The notes beneath the pieces were generated by a model. The model was not told the origin of the DNA and made no database searches. It saw only the letters and a list, made by a program, of their open reading frames with translations. From Acidobacteriota bacterium (lineage in GTDB: Bacteria; Acidobacteriota; Terriglobia; Terriglobales; Acidobacteriaceae), in contig JAJZHR010000032.1 in NCBI GenBank assembly GCA_021810815.1, positions 1 through 11,145 of the forward strand: DNA of 11,145 nucleotides, read 5' to 3'. How positions within the stretch are numbered: position 1 is the stretch's first letter; each line of letters opens with the position of its first letter. The translations under genes and the position numbers were made by a program. This document shows, piece by piece, positions 1-6,191 of the stretch.

Positions 1-270
1 GACCACTACCTTGAACAGAAGAGCGTCATTGTCGCAGTCAGTCGCCGCGCTGACGATGCGGAGCCGGTTGCCGCTGGTCTCGCCCTTCATCCACAGCTTG
101 CGCCGCGTCCTGCTCCAGAAGGTCACAAAGCCTGTCTCCAGCGTCTTTGCGTAGCTCTCTTCGTTGATGAAGCCGAGCATCAGCATCTCGCCGGTCACGG
201 AGTCCTGCGCCATTGCTGGCACCAACCCATCCATCTTCGCAAAATCGATCTTCACCGCGTCCACTGCCAT
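1..270 (-). CDS. hisI: Phosphoribosyl-AMP cyclohydrolase HisI, 3' end cut off by the window
   Basis: The 90 visible codons begin MAVDAVKIDFAKMDGLVPAM and match the HisI N-terminal half. Seen: VPAMAQDSVTGEMLMLGFIN (residues 17-36), the family block WSRTRRKLWMKGETSGN (about 51-67) and the acidic metal-binding motif DCDNDALL (about 76-83). HisI opens the purine ring of phosphoribosyl-AMP in the cytoplasm, the third step of histidine synthesis (EC 3.5.4.19). The later zinc-ligand Cys/His part lies beyond the edge, so a HisIE fusion cannot be excluded. The ATG at 270 is chosen because it sits the usual few residues before the conserved VDFxKxxGLVPAIAQD-like stretch; no upstream in-frame ATG is nearby and the Shine-Dalgarno is weak (a GGGAA close to the start). 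The gene lies behind a His-codon leader and terminator, so it is probably the first structural gene of a histidine-attenuated operon. Confidence 0.93.
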   Translation of the reverse strand, partial: MAVDAVKIDFAKMDGLVPAMAQDSVTGEMLMLGFINEESYAKTLETGFVTFWSRTRRKLWMKGETSGNRLRIVSAATDCDNDALLFKVVV

Positions 271-344
271 GTTCCCATTCCGCCCTTCAGAGTTTGCATT
301 GCTTTCCCAGAACTATCGCCGACCGCGCAGTTCCGCCAGACGTG

Positions 345-379
345 AAAAAGCCCGCTGGCGTCATAGCGCATCAGCGGGC
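345..379 (-). terminator. Rho-independent terminator of the histidine attenuator
   Basis: Read on the minus strand, GCCCGCTG (379-372) pairs perfectly with CAGCGGGC (357-350), and an inner GCG/CGC (369-367 with 360-358) closes a 6-nt loop with a 2-nt bulge. TTTTT follows at once (349-345). It lies between the His-rich leader peptide and hisI, 75 bp before the hisI start. Its 5' arm and inner stem overlap the 3' half of the proposed antiterminator (365-377), so the two folds exclude each other. It may also stop transcripts coming from the upstream glycosidase pair. Confidence 0.88.
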
Positions 380-438
380 CTCTTCGAATCTCGGTTTCTG
401 CTATCGCTTCACCGCACTCGCACAGCCGCCAACACGCT
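365..438 (-). promoter_or_regulatory. Antiterminator helix of the histidine attenuator
   Basis: On the minus-strand RNA, AGCGUGUUGGCGG (438-426, starting two codons after the last His codon) can pair over 13 consecutive positions with CCGCUGAUGCGCU (377-365). Nine pairs are Watson-Crick and four are G-U. The downstream partner covers six bases of the terminator 5' arm and its inner stem, so forming this helix prevents the terminator. Inferred working: a ribosome stalled on the His codons keeps the preceding hairpin open, frees this segment and allows transcription into hisI. The fold was found by eye; no energy was computed. Confidence 0.7.
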
Positions 439-483
439 CCCCGCGTGATGATGATGACCGTGATGATGTGCGCGAAAGCTCAT
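409..483 (-). CDS. hisL: Histidine-operon leader peptide (24 aa, seven His)
   Basis: ATG at 483 to TGA at 411-409. The peptide starts MSFRAHHHGHHHHAGS and ends in VRVR. Seven of residues 6-13 are His (codons CAT CAT CAC GGT CAT CAT CAT CAC, positions 468-445), interrupted once by Gly. A His run of this density in a short peptide placed between a promoter and a terminator ahead of hisI is the hallmark of a histidine attenuator leader. Its translation, rather than the peptide itself, senses charged tRNA-His. A GAGAGG lies directly before the ATG with almost no spacing. The predicted transcription start is only 1-4 nt upstream, so translation may be leaderless or nearly so. The gene is too short to be found by ordinary gene callers. 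The name hisL is used by analogy with the enterobacterial leader. Confidence 0.87.
   Translation of the reverse strand: MSFRAHHHGHHHHAGSVLAAVRVR
433..447 (-). promoter_or_regulatory. Pause/anti-antiterminator hairpin at the last His codon
   Basis: On the minus-strand RNA, CACGC (447-443), which begins with the last His codon, pairs perfectly with GCGUG (437-433) around a GGGGA loop. An outer 6-bp stem, CGCACA (472-467) with UGUGCG (424-419), can enclose it together with the His codons. Both stems use bases that the antiterminator needs (GCGUG at 437-433). They would therefore sequester it when the leader is not held open by a stalled ribosome, favouring the terminator. Confidence 0.62.
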
Positions 484-492
484 GCCTCTCTT

Positions 493-521
493 AAGGTACT
501 TTCCGTGCGTCGCCCTGTCAA
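493..521 (-). promoter_or_regulatory. Sigma70-type promoter of the his leader/hisI unit
   Basis: On the minus strand there is a perfect -35 TTGACA (521-516), exactly 17 bp, then a -10 TACCTT (498-493) that matches TATAAT at positions 1, 2 and 6. The -10 ends 9 nt before the leader ATG, which puts the expected start point at about 484-487. The promoter begins 31 bp after the stop codon of the upstream glycosidase gene. Confidence 0.75.
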
Positions 522-522
522 T

Positions 523-548
523 ATTTCCTTGCTGCATTTCCTTGCTGC
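523..548 (-). repeat. Perfect 13-bp tandem repeat abutting the his promoter
   Basis: Two exact copies of ATTTCCTTGCTGC (plus-strand reading; 523-535 and 536-548) stand head to tail between the glycosidase stop codon (ends at 552) and the -35 box (516-521). On the transcribed strand each copy reads GCAGCAAGGAAAT. The position suits an upstream activator or operator site, but it may simply be a small tandem duplication. Confidence 0.8.
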
Positions 549-551
549 GGG

Positions 552-2552
552 TCAGGCCAGCTTCCAATAGACAGCGAACCGTTCCCAGCTTTCATTCAGC
601 GGCTTCATGGTCACATCGTGCGCCATGCCGACAGTGCGAAACGTCAGCGGCGAGCCGGCAACGGGCTTCAGCCAGTCGTCAAGAGGCCGCGATCCGGCTT
701 GCAGAGCGGGCACGTCGATCGGCATGGCGCGCAGGTCCGGGCCATGTTCGATGTGGGCAAGCTTGGATGAAAGCTCTCCCTTCGGAAACTGACCGGCCAG
801 AACAATGGGGCCGTAGACGAAGGCCTGGAGCGTGGGATCGTCCGCGAACGGCTCGGAGCGCAGCTCCATCGGCAGATCCACCTGAACGCGGTCGCCCTTC
901 TTCCACACGCGCGTTATCTCGATGTAGCTCCCGGGGCTGGCCGTTGCTTCGAGCCGCCTTCCGTTGATGGAGACGCCATGCCCCTTGCCCACCCAGCGGG
1001 GAACGCGAATGCGCATCGGCCAGGCCTGGGCGGGAGCCTGCTCGATCAACAGCTCGGCTTTCGCCTCGTGCGGAAAGCTGGTGCTCTGCTCGATGCGGAT
1101 GCCGCGCTCGGACCAGTCGAGCGTGGATGGAATGAAGAGATTGACGTCGATGCCACCGTCCGCTCCCTGGAAGTAGATCGTGTCGTTCAGCTTGGAGAAC
1201 TCTTCCACGCCCGTCCCGTTGCAGCACCAGAAGCTGTTGTCCTCGGTGGCGATGGTCTTCCACGCTCCGGGAGACATGGAGAGGAAGTAGGTGGTGAGGC
1301 CGGTGTCCGGCTCAATCGTTCCCAGGCGGTGGTTGTAGAGATTGCGCTCGTAGTAGTCGATGTAGCGCTCGTCGCCTCGGCGCGCGTAGAGATGGCGGGA
1401 GAGCTTCATCATGTTGTAGGCGCAGCAGCACTCCTGATGGCTCGCGTCGATGCGCCACTCGGCGGCCATGAAATTCGGCTGTCCCTCCCAGTGCTCTCTT
1501 ACGCCGGAGCCGCCCGCAGCATAGGTCCGCGAGGTCGCGATGGTTTCCCAGAAGAATTCAGAGACGTTCCCGAAACGCGCATCCTGCGAAATCTCATAGC
1601 GGCGCGCCGCTCCAATCACCTGCGGCATATGCGTGTTCGCGTGCAGACCCCTCAACTGGTCCCGCTGCAGGGCGAGCGGCGTGAAGACTCTCTTCTTGGT
1701 GAAGCGGTCGCCCACCTGCGCCCATCGGTCATTGCGGGTAACCAAGGCGAGCTTGTAGAGGACGTCGTTCATGCCGCCGTACTCGGTCTCCAGAATGGCC
1801 TGCATGTGCTCTTCGGGATACTGCCCCGTCCACGCATCCACCCAACCGGAGAGCGCGATCAGCACATCGAGCGACTGCTGGTTGGCGGTGAGCGTATGCA
1901 TATCCAGCAGGCCAGCCATCAGCTTGTGCAGCGTGTAGAACGGCGCCCAGACTTGCTGCAGATTGCCAAGGCGCGTGAACTCCTCTACGGGAAACGCGCT
2001 GACGTAGCCGTTGCCGGCGAGCTTGGCCTGGCACTCTGCCATGCCTGCGACCACCGTGTCGCTGCGATGCTTCAGGTCTGCATCTGCGGTTGCGGCATAC
2101 ATGTGCGCACATGCGGAGAGATAGTGACCAACAAAATGGCCGCGCAGTTCGCAGTCAGGAGCTTCCCAGCCGCCAAACGGCGCCGCCGGCGCTGGCAGCC
2201 CGGACGTGGCGCGGAAATTGTAGAGGAGGCGGTCGGTTGGCAAGCGCTTCAAATAGGCAGCGTTCCACTGGCGCGCCTGGAGAAACGGCCCCTCGCCGAG
2301 CTGCACCTGTCGCAGAGCGAAGGGAGAGCGCATCAGCGGCGCGTCCTTGCGCTCGAAGTCGAGCTTCGCTGCGAACGGCCCCGGCTGGTCGTATTTCGAC
2401 GCTTCGGATTTCGACGCTTCGGGCACAGGCTTCGCTGCCGACGTCTGGCTCCATAGGGCATCGGAAGAGGCAAGAGGAATCGCAGCCAGCGGCGCGACCG
2501 CCATCCCCAACGAAAATCTTCTACGCGTTATTTTTTTGCCATCCATGCTCAT
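552..2552 (-). CDS. Tat-exported GH127/GH146-type beta-L-arabinofuranosidase (DUF1680 family)
   Basis: A 666-aa enzyme predicted to release beta-L-arabinofuranose from plant arabino-oligosaccharides or arabinan-type chains outside the cytoplasm. The start is ATG 2552 (MSM; ATG 2546 is equally possible). The frame stays open to 2738 but would then overlap the preceding gene by 124 bp and bury the signal. A Tat signal is visible: KKITRRRFSLG at residues 6-16, then a hydrophobic stretch to about 29. An (alpha/alpha)-barrel-type catalytic region follows, with GGWEAPDCELRGHFVGHYLS near 127-146 and YGGMNDVLYKLA near 258-269. Active-site candidates by comparison with Bifidobacterium HypBA1 are HQECCCAYNMMKL (Glu374, Cys376) and FWCCNGTG (Cys443-Cys444), the Glu/Cys zinc-thiolate set in which a Cys is the nucleophile. 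The Glu in REHWEG (356) may be the acid/base. The wording of these motifs is closer to the GH146 branch than to HypBA1, so the exact family and substrate are open. The C-terminal third is beta-rich. It lies 62 bp behind the Asp-box gene, probably in one operon; no strong Shine-Dalgarno is seen. Confidence 0.87.
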   Translation of the reverse strand: MSMDGKKITRRRFSLGMAVAPLAAIPLASSDALWSQTSAAKPVPEASKSEASKYDQPGPFAAKLDFERKDAPLMRSPFALRQVQLGEGPFLQARQWNAAYLKRLPTDRLLYNFRATSGLPAPAAPFGGWEAPDCELRGHFVGHYLSACAHMYAATADADLKHRSDTVVAGMAECQAKLAGNGYVSAFPVEEFTRLGNLQQVWAPFYTLHKLMAGLLDMHTLTANQQSLDVLIALSGWVDAWTGQYPEEHMQAILETEYGGMNDVLYKLALVTRNDRWAQVGDRFTKKRVFTPLALQRDQLRGLHANTHMPQVIGAARRYEISQDARFGNVSEFFWETIATSRTYAAGGSGVREHWEGQPNFMAAEWRIDASHQECCCAYNMMKLSRHLYARRGDERYIDYYERNLYNHRLGTIEPDTGLTTYFLSMSPGAWKTIATEDNSFWCCNGTGVEEFSKLNDTIYFQGADGGIDVNLFIPSTLDWSERGIRIEQSTSFPHEAKAELLIEQAPAQAWPMRIRVPRWVGKGHGVSINGRRLEATASPGSYIEITRVWKKGDRVQVDLPMELRSEPFADDPTLQAFVYGPIVLAGQFPKGELSSKLAHIEHGPDLRAMPIDVPALQAGSRPLDDWLKPVAGSPLTFRTVGMAHDVTMKPLNESWERFAVYWKLA
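2393..2422 (-). repeat. 15-bp in-frame tandem repeat in the glycosidase linker
   Basis: ATTTCGACGCTTCGG (plus-strand reading) occurs twice without a gap (2393-2407, 2408-2422). It encodes EASKSEASKY in the stretch between the Tat signal and the catalytic domain (about residues 45-54). The 15-bp unit keeps the frame. It looks like a recent slippage duplication in a flexible linker. Confidence 0.85.
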
Positions 2553-2614
2553 CGGCAAGCAGACTAACACAAAGAAGCGGCGCGATTTGCCTTCGCCGGA
2601 GCCTCGCTCCCGCC

Positions 2615-5600
2615 TCAATCCTCGTCGCCGCCCTCCGGCATATACTTCGGCGCAAGCTTCAAATCCAGTGCGGGAAGATGGGCTGCCTGAAGCTGCTGGT
2701 TCAAGGCCGGAACAGCGGTCGTCTGCAACTGCTTCCATGCCTTCAACACCTCCGTCAGCTCTTCGTTCGTATGCTCCACGGCCTTGCGCTGGGCTGCCGT
2801 CGGCATTGCGTCCGCCTGACCCACCGCGGTGTAGAGAGCGCTGGCTTCCTCGGTGACTTCATCCAATCCGGGCCGTTCTTCCTTCCTGTCCTGCCCGGAT
2901 TTCGCGTAAGGCTGCCCGGACTTCAGTTCAGCCGCCCCTGGCTTCATAGGCATCGGCTTCACTGTCTCTGTCTTGACCTCAGTTTTGCCCGGCCCGTCCA
3001 TCACATCTTTCAGACCGGCACGCAGCTTTTCAATCGCCGCAGAGAGCGGCAGAGCGGGCGCTCCCGTTGCCAGGGCGTCTGCCTGCTCGGTGAGAGAATG
3101 CGCCTGCAACGAAGCCTCGGAACTGGCGCTCACCATCGATACCAGCCTGCTCTCCAGACCGAAGAGGCCGGCCAGGTCCGCGCTGGTCGCAGCGACGCGC
3201 GGGTCCATCTTCACCGTCAGAGGAGCGCTGAGCATCTTGCCGCCAGCGGTGAGCCGAACAGTGTAGATACCGGGCAGCGCGAGCGGCCCTTGCGGAACGC
3301 GCGGCGTGTCGTGCGGCACGGCCGAGATTGGATACTCGTGCTGCGCGGCGATGGGAGCGGTGTAGCGCAAATCCCACACCCAGCGATGGCTTCCCGCAGT
3401 CGCCGGAAGAACGCGCGGCATGCGAATCCAGTAGAGCGGAATGAGCTGCTGGCTCAACTCCCGCTCCGTCGCGTAGGGGGCGTCTGTGCTTGCATACTTG
3501 CGCACTGCATTCCCCTTGCTGTCGAGAATCTCCAGCGTGACGGGGCCGGAGATGTTGCGCGGCAGAATATAGTCAATGGCCGCGCCGTCCGGAGGATTCT
3601 GCCCGGCAGGCTCGTCGATGGGCAGAGGCGTGTCTGTGTTTGTGCTGCGCCGCACGCGATAGGCCGAGCCCGGCTTGAACAGGAAAGGAGCGCCAGGAGC
3701 TGCATTCGCAGCATCAAGCTGGCGCAGAGCGGAGATGTCATCCAGTATCCAGAAGGAGCGGCCGTGGGTTGCCACCACCAGATCATTCCCCTGCACCAGG
3801 AGGTCGCGCATCGAGGTATGCGGCAGGTTGAGCTGAAGCGGCGTCCAGTGGTCTCCATCGTCCGGCGACATCCACACGGCCGTTTCGGTTCCGGCGAACA
3901 GAAGGCCCTTGCGCAGCGTGTCCTCCCGCACCGTATTGACGGGCGAGCCGTCGGGCAGGCCTGCGGCGATCGCCTGCCACGTAGCTCCACCATCATGCGT
4001 GCGGTAAATGTAGGGGCGCGGATCGTTGATGCGGAAGCGGCTGACGGAGACGTACGCTGTGAGGTCGTCGAAGTGGGACGCGCTGATCTGGGTCACCTTG
4101 CTCCACGGCGTCATAGCCGGCGGAGTGACATCCTTCCAGTGGGCGCCGCCGTCATGCGTCACCCATACCAGGCCATCGTCCGTCCCGGCCCAGAGGGTGC
4201 TCGTGGTTTGAAACGATGCGGCGACCGAATAGATCGCTCCCCTGCGCTTGGCTGCTGCTGCCGGGGGCAGCGGATCGAGCGACGCTGGCTGGCCCGAATG
4301 CTCGCGGGAAAGATCGGGGCTGATGGCGCGCCACGTCTCGCCGCCGTTGGCCGTCTCAAAGAGCACGTTGGCGGCGTAGTAGAGCAGGTGCTTGTCCACC
4401 GGCGAGAAGAGAATGGGCTCGGTGCGGTCGGCGCGGTAGTGCTCGCCCTTCACCGGCAGCGGCGTCACGTTCTGCACCTGACCGGTGATCCGGTTGTACT
4501 TCGAGACCTCGGTGCGCCCGGCGCCGTACACAATCTCCGGGTGCAGCGGGTCAGGCGCTGCGTAGCCGTACTCGATGATGCCCGCGGGATGCCAATCGCG
4601 GAACGTGATCTCCCCATCGTTGCCCCGGCTGGAGATGCACACGGAGCCGCTCTCCTGCTGGCCAGCGCACACCTGATAGGGGAAGGTATTGGTCGCGGCA
4701 ACGTGGTAGAGCTGCGCCGTGGGCTGGTTGTACCAGGAACTCCAACTGCCTCCGCCGTTCACCGTCACGAGGGCTCCCTGGTCGGCCACCAGAAGGATGA
4801 TGTTGGGATCTATCGGGTTGATCCACATGTTCTGGTAGTCGTCGCCGCCGGGAGCGCCGCGGAAGCTGGTCCAGGTCTTGCCGCCATCGGTCGAGCGAGT
4901 CGTCACAATGCTCGCGCTGTATAAGATGTCCGGATTCTTGGGGTCCACCTTGAGGATGGGCAGGTCGCCGCCGCCGATCTTCATCGCCGGCCGAGGGTCA
5001 TCGGTGGCTTTGCGCCAGCTTTCGCCGGCATCGTCGGAGCGGTAGACGCCGAGGCCAGCGCCTGAGGCGTAGCCGCTCTCCACCGTTGTCGCGACCGTCG
5101 CGTAGATCCGTTTCGTTTCGCTGGCCGCGATTGCCACCTGTATCTGCACCAGGTTCGCAGGAAGGCCGTTGCTCAACTGCTTCCAGGTGTCGCCGCCATC
5201 GGTGGATTTGAAGAGGCCGCCGTGGGTTCCGCTGTACTGGTTGCCATCCTCCCACGGGCCCAGTCGCGACTCCCACAAGCCCGCGTAAACCACATTCGGG
5301 TGGGCTGGGTCGATTGCCACGTCAGAGCCGCCAATGCCCGGCCCCTTGTACAGAACCTTCGTCCAGGTCACTCCGCCGTCGGTGGAGCGGAAGATGCCGC
5401 GCTCTTCATTTGGCCCGTAGGGGTGGCCGAGGACTGCGGCGAAGAGCCGGTTGGGATTGTGGGGGTCCACCGCGAGCGCTGGAATCTGCTCGCCCTTGCG
5501 AAGTCCAAGGTGTATCCAGGTTTGCCCCGCATCGGTGGACTTGTAGATGCCGTCTCCTACGGACAGGTCGGGTCGATGCAGACCCTCGCCGCTGGCGACG

Positions 5601-5962
5601 TAAACGATGTTGCTGTCAGAAGGCGCTACGGCAATCGCACCAATCGACTGCGTTTGCTGGACATCGAAGATCGGGTTCCAGGTTCTTCCATAGTCGTCGC
5701 TCTTCCAGACGCCGCCATCGACCTGGCCCATGTAGAAGACGTTCGGCTGGTTCGCAACGCCACTGACAGCGCGCGTTCTGCCTCCGCGAAATGGGCCGAT
5801 CATGCGCCAGTGCAGGTTCGGCATCGGCTGCGATTCGGCGGCTTGCGACGCAGCCATCGACTGCGGCTGTCCCTTGGCGGCCTGGGCGTGAGCGGACAGC
5901 AGCGGGAATGCCGCCAGCACAGGGACGAGAAGGCAGGAGGAAATGCGGCGAAGCTGCGTCAT
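2615..5962 (-). CDS. Exported Asp-box (BNR/VPS10-sortilin-like) beta-propeller protein, 1115 aa
   Basis: The start is ATG 5962, with GGAG 7 nt upstream. The product begins MTQLRRISSCLLVPVLAAFP and has a Sec signal with a likely cut after AHA (residue 26). Eleven Asp-box motifs (S/T-x-D-x-G-x-x-W or close variants) end at about residues 95, 149, 200, 260, 316, 364, 407, 544, 609, 662 and 706, for example KSTDGGDTW and RSTDGGKTW. This indicates one or two large beta-propellers like those of sortilin/VPS10 and GH74-type proteins. The block ATHGRSFWILDDISALRQL (731-749) and PGIYTVRLTAGG (897-908) mark the follow-on beta domain common in large acidobacterial and Bacteroidetes members. Residues about 925-1115 are helical and charged, with a Lys/Glu/Pro-rich linker at 990-1035. 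Asp-boxes are structural and not catalytic, and I see no defined catalytic pair, so glycan binding or hydrolysis is only a guess. It is upstream of, and probably cotranscribed with, the GH127-type gene. Confidence 0.88.
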   Translation of the reverse strand: MTQLRRISSCLLVPVLAAFPLLSAHAQAAKGQPQSMAASQAAESQPMPNLHWRMIGPFRGGRTRAVSGVANQPNVFYMGQVDGGVWKSDDYGRTWNPIFDVQQTQSIGAIAVAPSDSNIVYVASGEGLHRPDLSVGDGIYKSTDAGQTWIHLGLRKGEQIPALAVDPHNPNRLFAAVLGHPYGPNEERGIFRSTDGGVTWTKVLYKGPGIGGSDVAIDPAHPNVVYAGLWESRLGPWEDGNQYSGTHGGLFKSTDGGDTWKQLSNGLPANLVQIQVAIAASETKRIYATVATTVESGYASGAGLGVYRSDDAGESWRKATDDPRPAMKIGGGDLPILKVDPKNPDILYSASIVTTRSTDGGKTWTSFRGAPGGDDYQNMWINPIDPNIILLVADQGALVTVNGGGSWSSWYNQPTAQLYHVAATNTFPYQVCAGQQESGSVCISSRGNDGEITFRDWHPAGIIEYGYAAPDPLHPEIVYGAGRTEVSKYNRITGQVQNVTPLPVKGEHYRADRTEPILFSPVDKHLLYYAANVLFETANGGETWRAISPDLSREHSGQPASLDPLPPAAAAKRRGAIYSVAASFQTTSTLWAGTDDGLVWVTHDGGAHWKDVTPPAMTPWSKVTQISASHFDDLTAYVSVSRFRINDPRPYIYRTHDGGATWQAIAAGLPDGSPVNTVREDTLRKGLLFAGTETAVWMSPDDGDHWTPLQLNLPHTSMRDLLVQGNDLVVATHGRSFWILDDISALRQLDAANAAPGAPFLFKPGSAYRVRRSTNTDTPLPIDEPAGQNPPDGAAIDYILPRNISGPVTLEILDSKGNAVRKYASTDAPYATERELSQQLIPLYWIRMPRVLPATAGSHRWVWDLRYTAPIAAQHEYPISAVPHDTPRVPQGPLALPGIYTVRLTAGGKMLSAPLTVKMDPRVAATSADLAGLFGLESRLVSMVSASSEASLQAHSLTEQADALATGAPALPLSAAIEKLRAGLKDVMDGPGKTEVKTETVKPMPMKPGAAELKSGQPYAKSGQDRKEERPGLDEVTEEASALYTAVGQADAMPTAAQRKAVEHTNEELTEVLKAWKQLQTTAVPALNQQLQAAHLPALDLKLAPKYMPEGGDED

Positions 5963-5969
5963 GGAAGGT

Positions 5970-5974
5970 CTCCG
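5970..5974 (-). promoter_or_regulatory. Ribosome binding site deciding the start of the Asp-box gene
   Basis: CGGAG on the minus strand lies 7 nt before ATG 5962. It favours this start over in-frame ATGs further upstream (6058 and 6010), which would put a charged, non-signal extension before the signal peptide. Confidence 0.7.
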
Positions 5975-6008
5975 AGGAAGAAAGAATAGCCTAACGCACC
6001 CACGCATC

Positions 6009-6035
6009 GTTTCGTGAAACTCTAATTTAGTAGAG
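6009..6035. promoter_or_regulatory. Two adjoining inverted repeats in the divergent control region
   Basis: GTTTC-GT-GAAAC (6009-6020) has 5-bp arms around 2 bp, and CTCTA-ATTTAG-TAGAG (6020-6035) has 5-bp arms around 6 bp. They share one base and lie 47-73 bp upstream of the Asp-box start and about 160-180 bp upstream of the DUF5916 gene. They resemble operator half-sites for dimeric repressors, but no named regulator can be assigned. I found no convincing paired -35/-10 for the minus-strand gene here. Confidence 0.4.
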
Positions 6036-6072
6036 ATGCGGTCCCTCCAGCGGCTCAAGCCGCGCTTAGGGC

Positions 6073-6106
6073 GAAGGTATCCCCTTCTAAGCTCCTTTTA
6101 GAGGAG
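6073..6106. repeat. Two consecutive 5-bp hairpins in the divergent region
   Basis: GAAGG-TATCC-CCTTC (6073-6087) and CTCCT-TTTAG-AGGAG (6092-6106) are both 5-bp stems with 5-nt loops, 4 bp apart. A competing pairing TCTAA/TTAGA spans the second. No T-run follows on either strand, so these are not canonical terminators. They may be operators or chance. The rest of 5963-6191 holds nothing I can name. Confidence 0.4.
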
Positions 6107-6178
6107 TTCCTTCGATCGGCATCGGAAGCCTGCAATCGATTTAGCAAATGCTCGGGCAGTGGGGCGCAAGTGTGGCGA

Positions 6179-6184
6179 TAGAAT
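6179..6184 (+). promoter_or_regulatory. Putative -10 element for the DUF5916 gene
   Basis: TAGAAT matches TATAAT at five of six positions and ends 7 bp before GTG 6192, so the start point would fall on or beside that codon and give a leaderless message. No recognisable -35 lies at 16-19 bp spacing. Confidence 0.4.
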
Positions 6185-6191
6185 AGGCGCA

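Noticed and set aside
252..299. A 15-codon minus-strand frame (ATG 299) overlapping the hisI start
   Set aside because: It could couple translation to hisI, but it has no Shine-Dalgarno and no unusual codon content. Frames this short occur often by chance.
164..967. Three overlapping plus-strand frames across the his leader and glycosidase end
   Set aside because: Their translations are Ser/Arg/Pro-rich without motifs and lie opposite hisI, the leader and the GH127-type gene.
978..2456. A 492-codon plus-strand frame opposite the GH127-type gene
   Set aside because: There is no recognisable domain, and it is fully covered by a well-supported enzyme on the other strand.
2598..2610. Hairpin GGAGC-CTC-GCTCC between the Asp-box and GH127-type genes
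   Set aside because: The stem is only 5 bp with a 3-nt loop and no T-run follows, so I do not call it a terminator.
2553..2738. Extension of the GH127-type gene to an upstream ATG at 2738
   Set aside because: It would overlap the Asp-box gene by 124 bp and add 62 Arg/Gly-rich residues before the Tat signal.
2090..4924. A 944-codon open frame on the plus strand opposite the Asp-box gene
   Set aside because: Its translation is Arg/Ala/Gly-rich low-complexity sequence with no domain, and the opposite strand encodes a protein with eleven clear Asp-boxes. It is a shadow of high G+C coding DNA.
5963..6058. Extension of the Asp-box gene to an upstream ATG at 6058
   Set aside because: The ATG at 5962 has a well-placed GGAG and begins directly with a signal peptide; the extension is charged and would hide it.
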